The position numbers and the translations under genes are program-made. From assembly GCA_025201865.1 (NCBI GenBank), contig MU602810.1:13466-47471 (forward strand): 34,006 nt of DNA, written 5' to 3'. The stretch comes from Ramicandelaber brevisporus (taxonomy: Eukaryota > Kickxellomycota > Ramicandelaberales > Ramicandelaberaceae). The notes beneath the pieces were generated by a model. That model worked only from the letters and a program-made list of their open reading frames with translations. It searched no databases and was not told the DNA's origin. This document shows positions 27,247 to 34,006 of the stretch, piece by piece. Each line of letters begins with the position of its first letter. Positions within the stretch are counted from its first letter, which is position 1.

Positions 27247-27864
27247 CGAAATTGATTTTTTTATTTTTGGGATGCTAGGAAATTTGGATGGGAAATCACG
27301 GCCAGGAAGATTGACGGCAAAACAACAACAACAACAGCAGTTTGACAATGTGATCTCTTTGATATCGAGAAAGTAGAATGACAACGAAGGTGACAGTAAG
27401 AGTAGCACAGCTAGTCTACTGGATGCACCTGCCCTCCACCATTGTCGCGAAGTCAACTACTAGAGTTGCTGTGAAGCCACTTGATCAATGGTCAGCTTCT
27501 TGTATCTGCATAGATTTGAATGTTCTTTCCATCATTGAAAGTCACTTAAGAGTAGTAGCAATGTTGACTCTTTCGACTATCAAGTAGATAATACATCTTA
27601 TTAAAACACAGCTTGAATAAACTGAGTTTATTGATCTGATTGCTCTGATATACTTTGCTTTGTCAGCTCCAGTAAATTGTACTCATACTTGAGAACTTTA
27701 AGGACCAAGCTCAGCTCTTCTTGCTGTTGCCGCATGCATGATGGCCCCAAGTTCGGCTCTCTTCCGTTCCAACAGGATTTGAAATCAGCATCGGTTCATG
27801 TAGCAGTCACTGTCGGTTCAACTATTCGACGAGTCGCACGAGTGCATTCGTCCGCAGCACAAAT

Positions 27865-27894
27865 GGATGCGTAGCAATCGGACGCGTAGCAATC
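27865..27894 (+). promoter_or_regulatory. Two tandem 15-bp elements (GGAYGCGTAGCAATC) upstream of a TATA box
   Basis: Two back-to-back copies differing at one base, ending 12 bp before TATAAAT. The position and near-identity suggest activator binding sites for the aldo-keto reductase gene. Confidence 0.5.
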
Positions 27895-27905
27895 GGCGCT
27901 GATTG

Positions 27906-27912
27906 TATAAAT
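27906..27912 (+). promoter_or_regulatory. TATA box of the aldo-keto reductase gene
   Basis: TATAAAT about 131 bp before the ATG, followed by C/T-rich initiator-like DNA. It is one of the clearest core promoters in the window. Confidence 0.6.
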
Positions 27913-28036
27913 TAGGCTGACCTCGCTCAGAGTATATCTTCCTTACCTTCTTTTCTTGAACTTTTGTGTGTTCATCTCTAACAACATTACTAAACATTAC
28001 AATCCTTTGTAGCACAAACAACCTTGTCCACAAAAT

Positions 28037-28969
28037 ATGTCTGCCACCGCCTATTCTTCTGTTGACGCTGTGCCGCGCACTGTCAAGCTAAACAACGGCC
28101 TCGAGATGCCTCTGCTCGGATTTGGCAGCGTGTACACCAAGGCTGACCATATTGGCTACGCTATCGAGCAGGGATACCGCCACATCGACGGTGCTCCAAT
28201 TTATTACAACGAAGGGCAGACCAACATTGCCCTCAAGGCTGCCAGTGTCCCACGCTCCGAGATGTGGATCACGTCCAAACTGTGGAACAGCGACCATCAT
28301 GATGCCGCCGCAGCTCTCGACCGCACTCTTGCTGACCTCGGCACCGATTATGTTGACTTGTACCTGATTCACTATCCCGTTCAAGCCGACAAGCCGGCTG
28401 GCAAGAAGGGTCCAACTGGCACTGATTTTACTCACGAGATGGTCGGCCCGCGCCGAGCCGACTTTGCCAAGGTTTGGAAGCAGATGGAGGCGCTGGTGGA
28501 TTCTGGCAAGGCTCGCTCGATTGGTGTCTCCAACTTCAAGATTTCTCATCTCCAGGAAATTTTGAAGGTTGCTCGCATCAAACCGGCTGTTAACCAAGTC
28601 GAAGCGCATCCGTACTACAAGCAGAAGGAACTGCTGGAGTTTTGCCGCCAGCATGACATCCATCTCACTGCGTACTCGCCATTTGGTGCTGGAGGCGAGC
28701 CCAAGCTGACTGCTGATCCAGTCATTGCCAAGATTGCAGAGAAGCACGGCGTACATGCGGCCAATGTGCTGATCTCGTGGCATTTCAATCGCGGATGTAG
28801 TGTCATTCCACGCTCGGCAAATGAGAAGAACATCAAGAGCAATTTGACGGTTGTGGCTTTGGACGAAGATGATCTCAAGGAAATTGATGCCATCGAGTTC
28901 GAGAAGCGCTACTTGGACCCAGTGCAGTTCTTTGGCCCAGAGGTCTCCTTCGTTGACACCGATCCCTAA
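28037..28969 (+). CDS. Aldo-keto reductase (Gcy1/Ypr1-like)
   Basis: A 310-residue NADPH-dependent carbonyl reductase of the AKR (TIM-barrel) superfamily. The catalytic tetrad is complete: D51, Y56 (HIDGAPIYYNE), K81 (TSKLWN) and H112 (LIHYP). Other hallmarks are GKARSIGVSNF, NQVEAHPY, AYSPFG and the cofactor loop IPRSANEKNIKSN. The HIDGA in place of the common HIDCA/HIDTA is a minor change. An extended loop after HYP (about 116-135, KPAGKKGPTGTD) is typical of fungal glycerol/aldose reductase-like members. The exact substrate cannot be read from the sequence. The promoter has a strong TATA box and a duplicated 15-bp element, fitting inducible expression. It converges on the small coiled-coil gene. 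Confidence 0.93.
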   Translation: MSATAYSSVDAVPRTVKLNNGLEMPLLGFGSVYTKADHIGYAIEQGYRHIDGAPIYYNEGQTNIALKAASVPRSEMWITSKLWNSDHHDAAAALDRTLADLGTDYVDLYLIHYPVQADKPAGKKGPTGTDFTHEMVGPRRADFAKVWKQMEALVDSGKARSIGVSNFKISHLQEILKVARIKPAVNQVEAHPYYKQKELLEFCRQHDIHLTAYSPFGAGGEPKLTADPVIAKIAEKHGVHAANVLISWHFNRGCSVIPRSANEKNIKSNLTVVALDEDDLKEIDAIEFEKRYLDPVQFFGPEVSFVDTDP

Positions 28970-29028
28970 ATCACACTTCCTTAAGTTACTAAACATTTGA
29001 ATGCATTTAGCAAGCTGCTCAGGTTCCT

Positions 29029-29034
29029 ATTAAA
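29029..29034 (+). terminator. Probable poly(A) signal ATTAAA of the aldo-keto reductase gene
   Basis: The common variant ATTAAA 60 bp after the stop; no AATAAA is nearer. Confidence 0.4.
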
Positions 29035-29113
29035 GAATTAGAAACGGAAAAGGATTGGAGAAGAAATTTAATGGTAATGAATGTTATACAAAGAGAGGAT
29101 GCTTTAGAGCTGG

Positions 29114-29533
29114 TTACTGCATGCTCAGCATGATATCAGCCAATCCATTAACAGCATCGTCAACATCCTTCTTGGTTTTCATTTTTTCTTCATATACTTT
29201 TGCGCGTTCATCTCGCCTCTCCACAAACTCTCGCTCCTTCTGTGCAATTCTCTCCCGTTCTGCCTGTTCTTCCATTTCAATCTCCTCAGCAGTCTTAGCA
29301 ACACTGTGGACAGCTTTTGCAAGGTCGGTATTGTGGATGAGCTGTGAATCGAGGAATGACATGGCCGATTTGAGAGCGTCCGTGTCTTTACTGGAGGAAG
29401 ACCGCTTCTTTTTGGAAACCGACGACTTGCTCAGCAAGCTTTTGCTGCCACCACCACTGCCACCAGATTGCTTCTTGTTCGACCGCTGCTGCTGTTGCTG
29501 TCGCTGCTGTGGCTTTCTACCCGTCCTCGTCAT
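29114..29533 (-). CDS. Small basic coiled-coil protein, function unknown
   Basis: 139 residues, not recognised. The first ~50 are basic and low-complexity (Gln run, Gly/Ser run, KKKRSSSSK), compatible with nuclear or nucleolar localisation or RNA binding. Residues about 53-139 form a clean charged helix with heptad-like spacing (AKTAEEIEMEEQAERERIAQKEREFVERRDERAKVYEEKM), ending in DDAVNGLADIMLSM. The well-structured helix and the divergent arrangement with MDE1, 119 bp between starts, support a real gene. It could be a ribosome-assembly or chromatin-associated small factor, but that is a guess. Confidence 0.65.
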   Translation of the reverse strand: MTRTGRKPQQRQQQQQRSNKKQSGGSGGGSKSLLSKSSVSKKKRSSSSKDTDALKSAMSFLDSQLIHNTDLAKAVHSVAKTAEEIEMEEQAERERIAQKEREFVERRDERAKVYEEKMKTKKDVDDAVNGLADIMLSMQ

Positions 29534-29652
29534 CTCCAGTTGTTTGATCTGTTTGTAACTTTTCTTCTATTTCTTTTCTTTTTTCAATAAAGACGACTGC
29601 AATCTGGATCCTAAAAAGAAAAAAGACATCTCGCGCAATAACTGTCAAACAT
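29534..29652. promoter_or_regulatory. Short divergent promoter, coiled-coil gene / MDE1
   Basis: 119 bp between the two ATGs, with T-rich DNA and an AATAAA-like word (29586-29591) but no clear TATA box. CTG-rich and CAG-rich coding tracts flank it on either side. Confidence 0.45.
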
Positions 29653-30447
29653 ATGCCACTCAATCCAGACCAACTTCCGTCTGCTGAACAGCAGCAGCCG
29701 CAGCAACAGCAGCAGCAACAACAGGTTGACGCTGACCACCCAACCCAGCTTATTCCTCGCCTGTGTCGCCAATTCTACTGGCTCGGCTGGGTTACCGGCA
29801 CCGGCGGTGGTATCTCCATTCGCCAGGGCAACGACGTTTACATTGCTCCATCTGGTGTTCAAAAGGAAGTCATTCAACCAGATGACATGTTCTTGCTCGA
29901 CAAGGCCACAGCCTCCACAATCCGCACTCCTTCAAAGCCGCTAAAGCCATCGGCGTGCACTCCATTGTTTTATAACGCGTACGACTTGCATGATGCTGGT
30001 GCGTGCATCCATACGCACTCTCAGCACGCCGTCATGGTGACATTGTTGAGTCCTGGAAAGGTGTTTAAGATTACACACCAAGAGATGATCAAGGGAATTC
30101 GCCACGGCAAGACTCTGAACCCGAATTCGGCGCAGTTTGATGAGAAATTGGCGAGATTCCACGCATACTATGACATGCTGACTGTTCCAATTATTGATAA
30201 CACACCGCGCGAGGAGGACTTGAGAGATCGGATGCGTGCGGCGATGGAAGAGTATCCAGATGCGTGTGCAGTGCTGGTGCGTAGACATGGAGTGTACGTG
30301 TGGGGAAGTACGTGGCAAGAGGCCAAGACCATGTGCGAGTGCTATGACTACTTGTTCGAGATTGCAGTCAAGATGAAGTCGATTGGGCTGGATCCGGCGG
30401 AAGTTCCTGAAGATTCTGAATACAAGGATCTCGTTGTTGACAATTAA
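29653..30447 (+). CDS. MDE1: Methylthioribulose-1-phosphate dehydratase (MDE1/APIP)
   Basis: A 264-residue class II aldolase-fold enzyme of the cytosolic methionine salvage pathway. It dehydrates methylthioribulose-1-phosphate after MRI1. The zinc ligands are H120 and H122 (IHTHSQHA) and H212 (RRHGVYVWG). The substrate-site Cys is C102 (SACTPLF) and the catalytic Glu is E144 (HQEM). [11 protein letters not shown] (45-55), [10 protein letters not shown] and [11 protein letters not shown] are further hallmarks. Before the domain is a poly-Gln run (13-24). The length matches human APIP (about 240) plus that run. It is divergent from the small coiled-coil gene and convergent with TRF4. Confidence 0.95.
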   Translation: MPLNPDQLPSAEQQQPQQQQQQQQVDADHPTQLIPRLCRQFYWLGWVTGTGGGISIRQGNDVYIAPSGVQKEVIQPDDMFLLDKATASTIRTPSKPLKPSACTPLFYNAYDLHDAGACIHTHSQHAVMVTLLSPGKVFKITHQEMIKGIRHGKTLNPNSAQFDEKLARFHAYYDMLTVPIIDNTPREEDLRDRMRAAMEEYPDACAVLVRRHGVYVWGSTWQEAKTMCECYDYLFEIAVKMKSIGLDPAEVPEDSEYKDLVVDN

Positions 30448-30508
30448 GTAAAGTAAAGTAGATTAACAAGATGATGGGAGTATTTCTATTTAAAAACTAA
30501 TATAAAAT

Positions 30509-30514
30509 AATAAA
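30509..30514 (+). terminator. Poly(A) signal AATAAA of MDE1
   Basis: Exact AATAAA 62 bp after the MDE1 stop. Confidence 0.55.
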
Positions 30515-30580
30515 GAAAATTATCGTAAAGAATAATAATAATGAAGGACCAAAGTAGGATAGAAATGTTGTTGATTGCTT

Positions 30581-30590
30581 TTTATTTATT
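30581..30590 (-). terminator. Overlapping AATAAA signals (minus strand) of the TRF4-like gene
   Basis: TTTATTTATT on the plus strand gives two overlapping AATAAA hexamers in the direction of the TRF4-like gene, about 90 bp past its stop. Confidence 0.5.
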
Positions 30591-30680
30591 ATATATGTAA
30601 CGAAGTGTGTGATATTGAATTGTGAATGGAGACCAAATACAAATCTAGATTGAATGTGTTGTTGTTGGCTGATGACGTGG

Positions 30681-33056
30681 CTATTGTTTGGGACCAGGCG
30701 ATGAACGGCTACTGTTATTACCACTTGAGCGACCATGTTGATGATGATGGTGATGGTGATGCTGCTGCTGGTGATGATGATGTAAATGAATTCCACGGTT
30801 GTTGCCAATTCTCCGCTTGTGGCGGCCATGGGTGTCCATGCGACGGGATGCCTTGGAGCGACGGTTCTTGCTTCCTGGACTGTTACGGCGGCTTGAACCG
30901 CTGGATGGAGAACCAGTCTTGCTGGTATTGTTGTTGGTGTCACTTCCACTTGCACTTGCATCATCGTCATCATCATCATAGCTATCCTCATCATTGTTGC
31001 TATCACTATCACCATTGGATGCTCCATGAATCATGACCACATTACTTGAACTTCCAGACTCCACAATTTGAACAGCTGGCAACTCCAGCCGAGCTTCATC
31101 ATCTGAATCAACCACAATAGATGCATTTGTGCCTGGGTGAGAATGCGTCTTGTCATTGTCAATCTTGGCTTGTATGGGTTCCTTGCGGGAATGAGGCAAG
31201 TCTTGCCGGAATCCACGCTCGGTGTTGTTGGCTGGTGCTTTGACTTGGCCTGCACGTCCAACTTCCTTATCTTCATCATCAGAGTATGAACCAACCACGA
31301 CTGGACCATCATTTTCATCCTCATCCTCATCCTCATCCTCATCTTCATCTTCCTCATGATAAGCACCATCTTCATCATCACTGTCATGAACACTATAGAT
31401 AATCTCGGTACTAGTGGTAGCATTGTTAGTGCCAGCATTAGTATTAGTGGCTGGAACATGATCGCCACTGCGTTTAGCACGATCATTTGCACGCGCAACT
31501 GCATCAAAGCTAACTGTTCTCTTTGAAGAGTGCTCCTTTGGCTGCTGAGGTGCTTTGACTGAAATAATCTCCAAATCTGAATTATCACTTTCAGCATCAT
31601 TGTTATTCTTACCAATGTTATTATTATTGTTATTATTATTGATAACACCATCATCCTCATCGTCATCATTGTCATTAATGAAGCTATCCAATGCATTTGG
31701 ATTATTTCTCAAATTTTCCAGTCTTTGCTCAATCTCACTATTGCTAATTCCAAGCATCTTCTGCAAATCTCCTCTCTTTAATACTTGCGCCAAGTTATCT
31801 CTGAATTTAATATCTGAATCTGGAATCTGGAAAATATTAGCCAGCAGTGAGGAAGGCTGGCTTTGCTGCTTTCTTAATCTATCCATGTCCATCGCCATTT
31901 CAGTATTCAAATTATACATTACGGTGGTCAATATATTGTAAGCCTGCTCAAAAGCACGTCTAACTTTATGCATTCCAAAGGTTGATCTGGCAACATCATT
32001 GGTAGAGTCTAGTGGATCCCGGATGCACAGCATGTCAGCCTGTTTATCATTTCCAAATCCGGCTTGAAGTTTATCAAAATAAGAGCCTCCATGATTAACA
32101 CAGACTCCAACTCTCTCATAGTTAAATCTCTGTCCATAGAGTTCAAAAAACTCCAATAACAAAACTCCAAGATTATTGCTAGCTTTGATTCTGCCACTCT
32201 GTAGAAGAGGATGCATTTGGAGCATGCTGACTGCCAGCAATATTGTGGCATATGATCCCAATCCACCGGTAAACACTTCATTCATTTTACGCATTGCCAA
32301 AAAGTGCTTGATTGCCATAACAAGCGGCTGCAGTCCATCTGGAAACTCACCATGCGCATACTGTAACACCAATGGAATGCACTGTAATCCGGTCAATGAA
32401 CTCATGCTAATGTCAATCTTGATCCCTGTAATTCTCTCTGTCAATTTAATGATTGGAACTCGTGCCTTGCCAATAACCATAAGCTCCTTTGGCACACCCT
32501 GTTTACGCAACTCTGAAGCCAGTCTATTCAGTGCCCGCTGTACTGCTGGCTTGGAGCTTGTCATCGATGGATCACTGAACACCACGCATATATCAATATC
32601 ACCAGCTGGTAAATACATTTTTGTTGCATAACTGCCAAACGCACGAGCCACCGCACCATTTCCCCAAATCGACTGGACTGATCTTTTAATGCGCTCAACA
32701 ACAAGCTCGCGCACAAGATGTTCCTCTGCTGTTGGCTGAATATACTCGGCAAACATTCTCACCTCATTGTGCAGAATCTGGCTCACACTGCCCCATTCAA
32801 GAGGTGCACGTCCGCGCAGCCATGGAGGCAGGGAAGACTGGTCACCCTTCCGACCATATGGGCCGTTCGCAGGAGAGTTGGTACCTGGAGATGATATCTC
32901 GTTGCGTCGTCGCTTCTTTGAGAGGCTGGATGCAGCATCGTTTGGAGCAGCCGGAGTCGCTGCTGGCGGTGCACTTGAGGCATGGTCAAGCGGGATAAAG
33001 TCATCCACAACACCTCTTGAGGCAGCAGTAGCAGCAGTAGCAGCGGCCATCGGCAT
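30681..33056 (-). CDS. TRF4: TRF4/PAPD5-type non-canonical poly(A) polymerase
   Basis: A 791-residue nucleotidyltransferase of the Trf4/Cid14/PAPD5 group. It adds short A-tails to aberrant RNAs for the nuclear exosome (TRAMP complex). The domain starts after PPWLRG (about 87). FGSYATKMYLPAGDIDICV carries the catalytic D163 and D165, and the third Asp is D225 (IKIDISM). LVMAIKHFLAMRKMNEVFTGGLGSYA and the PAP-associated region with CIRDPLDSTNDVARSTFGM complete the core (to about 400). The C-terminal half is low-complexity: Asn runs, long Asp/Glu runs (about 460-690), Ser-rich basic sequence, and a His/Gln-rich end (about 765-785). The N-terminus has Ala runs and a basic KKRRR that may be a nuclear signal. 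The catalytic core is intact. Confidence 0.94.
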   Translation of the reverse strand: MPMAAATAATAASRGVVDDFIPLDHASSAPPAATPAAPNDAASSLSKKRRRNEISSPGTNSPANGPYGRKGDQSSLPPWLRGRAPLEWGSVSQILHNEVRMFAEYIQPTAEEHLVRELVVERIKRSVQSIWGNGAVARAFGSYATKMYLPAGDIDICVVFSDPSMTSSKPAVQRALNRLASELRKQGVPKELMVIGKARVPIIKLTERITGIKIDISMSSLTGLQCIPLVLQYAHGEFPDGLQPLVMAIKHFLAMRKMNEVFTGGLGSYATILLAVSMLQMHPLLQSGRIKASNNLGVLLLEFFELYGQRFNYERVGVCVNHGGSYFDKLQAGFGNDKQADMLCIRDPLDSTNDVARSTFGMHKVRRAFEQAYNILTTVMYNLNTEMAMDMDRLRKQQSQPSSLLANIFQIPDSDIKFRDNLAQVLKRGDLQKMLGISNSEIEQRLENLRNNPNALDSFINDNDDDEDDGVINNNNNNNNIGKNNNDAESDNSDLEIISVKAPQQPKEHSSKRTVSFDAVARANDRAKRSGDHVPATNTNAGTNNATTSTEIIYSVHDSDDEDGAYHEEDEDEDEDEDEDENDGPVVVGSYSDDEDKEVGRAGQVKAPANNTERGFRQDLPHSRKEPIQAKIDNDKTHSHPGTNASIVVDSDDEARLELPAVQIVESGSSSNVVMIHGASNGDSDSNNDEDSYDDDDDDASASGSDTNNNTSKTGSPSSGSSRRNSPGSKNRRSKASRRMDTHGRHKRRIGNNRGIHLHHHHQQQHHHHHHHQHGRSSGNNSSRSSPGPKQ

Positions 33057-34006
33057 TGTCTGTAAACCTGCTGAACTGAACTACTCTCAACGTGTAAACT
33101 TGGAATCAAGAGTAAGGGGCAAGATCAGCGAGATCGACAAGTCCTGTATCTTAGCCAAGAGAGTGCACTGGCAGTCGTTGACAATTGTTACCACTGTTGC
33201 TGCTGTTTCTATCGTTTCTATTACCGTTGCTTCGAGATATGCTTCAAGAGTCTGTTGCGTCTCAGATCAGAAGTGGAGGCTACAAAGATCCGCTAGAGAC
33301 GTGGTTCGAAGCAAACAACAGCCGTCTGTTACTACCACTGCTACCACTACTACTATCGCTGCTGCTGTTGCTGTTGCCGTTGCTTTTAAGAATGCTGTTG
33401 TGGCCGTCGATATTCAGCGGTAGTCGCAACTTTATGCGGAGGGTTGTAGTATGTGCGTGCAAGGTTGATTCCGTCGAGACTTTAAAGAAAAGAAAAGTTG
33501 GCAGTTTCTCTTTTTTTTCTCTTGAAGATAATGGGGGAAGGGGGAGGATTTCAAAAGAGCAAAGAAAAAATCACGCGAACACACACACAAACACTCCCGC
33601 TCGACCACAATTTGCCATTGATATTGCGATATCGATTGACGCCTCATCAACCTGTCGCGCCCCCTCCTTTGCATGCCAAAAAGTAGTAGACTGGGCACCC
33701 GTTATTGATGTGGCGTATCGGCTTATCCTCTCCCCAAAAAGAGAGAAAAGCAGATCATCGAAAATGAAGTTGAGTTGAGTTGACTAACTAGCACGTGACT
33801 TTCTGGGATGCCTTCAGGAGGTTGCTGCTCCTTCTCCCTTCACTGTTCGGACATTCTCAGATTAAGAAATAAAAGTCAGCAATGAACCCATTTCTTTCCT
33901 CTAGAAAGTATGTATGCCGCAGGCGCAGAATAGCAGCTACCATACTAGATGGTCATGTGGCAAAAAAAGTATCCGACTAGTTGGGTAGTGAGGCATGTGG
34001 TAGTCC
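33057..34006. other. Right-end region: TRF4 promoter and unassigned DNA
   Basis: No convincing gene. 33180-33400 holds CTG/TTG/CTA-type triplet repeats that give long Leu-rich frames on one strand and Ser/Asn-rich frames on the other; both look like repeat translation. The rest is mixed composition, with an AATAAA-type word near 33866 that could belong to a gene beyond the window. Confidence 0.5.

Larger units (their letters stand above)
27247..28036. promoter_or_regulatory. Divergent intergenic region, uL2m / aldo-keto reductase
   Basis: 790 bp without a credible gene. It starts with a (CAA)n tract (about 27323-27340) near uL2m. Near the reductase gene it has a duplicated 15-bp element and a TATA box. 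Several CAGCTT/AAGCTT-like and GACTCTTT/AGTCAACT words in the middle form no clear array. Confidence 0.45.

Noticed and set aside
26059-27456. Longer uL2m start at 27456
   Set aside because: The extra 70 residues include a six-Cys run from a CAA repeat, and a good presequence starts at 27246.
28088-28996. 302-residue frame antisense to the aldo-keto reductase
   Set aside because: Same cause as for VMA1: a shadow of a codon-biased gene.
33290-33320. GGTTCGAA resembling a tRNA B box
   Set aside because: No matching A box, acceptor stem or cloverleaf could be formed around it.
33185-33778. Leu-rich frame that looks like several membrane helices
   Set aside because: The leucines come from CTG/CTA/TTG triplet repeats (33185-33380); the rest has no pattern.

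Overview
The window looks like nuclear DNA from an early-diverging, intron-poor fungus. Most genes are single uninterrupted reading frames separated by pyrimidine-rich promoter DNA, AATAAA-type poly(A) signals and abundant microsatellites. Fungal-type genes include an Npr1/Hal5-like kinase, EAF6, NAR1, MDE1/APIP and TRF4. They sit beside genes missing from the familiar Dikarya yeasts: a CYRI (FAM49/DUF1394) Rac-binding protein and a RING plus tandem-BRCT protein of BARD1/BRCA1 type. I infer a non-Dikarya lineage, possibly Zoopagomycota/Kickxellomycotina, but the placement is tentative and rests on gene content only. No rRNA, tRNA, CRISPR array or intact transposon was recognised.

Layout, left to right. 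1-1.03 kb: no convincing gene. 1.03-1.19 kb (+): a 54-residue single-pass membrane protein. 1.37-4.22 kb (-): the BARD1/BRCA1-like RING-BRCT protein, divergent from a 3-hydroxyacyl-CoA dehydrogenase (4.42-5.34 kb, +). 5.48-6.89 kb (-) and 6.99-8.55 kb (+): a divergent pair of F-box-like proteins. 8.78-10.41 kb (+): NAR1, cytosolic Fe-S assembly. 10.4-12.6 kb: long non-coding stretch. 12.65-14.00 kb (+): protein kinase. 15.44-16.79 kb (+): CYRI homologue, the only gene with a clear intron. 16.8-19.4 kb: non-coding, with a decayed tandem repeat. 19.44-21.56 kb (+): a large SDR-fold protein whose catalytic residues appear lost. 21.84-22.17 kb (-): secreted plastocyanin-like cupredoxin. 22.71-23.77 kb (+): EAF6 with a duplicated tail segment. 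24.03-25.90 kb (+): V-ATPase subunit A. 26.06-27.25 kb (-): mitochondrial ribosomal protein uL2m. 28.04-28.97 kb (+): aldo-keto reductase. 29.11-29.53 kb (-): small coiled-coil protein. 29.65-30.45 kb (+): methylthioribulose-1-phosphate dehydratase. 30.68-33.06 kb (-): TRF4-type poly(A) polymerase. 33.1-34.0 kb: no gene seen.

The genes do not form one pathway. They are mostly housekeeping genes on alternating strands, giving many short divergent promoters and convergent 3' ends. The parts most worth follow-up are the BARD1/BRCA1-like gene, the degenerate SDR, the CYRI gene (implying a Rac-SCAR/WAVE actin module), the near-perfect 252-bp in-frame duplication in EAF6, and recurrent 6-bp-periodic repeats in both coding and non-coding DNA.
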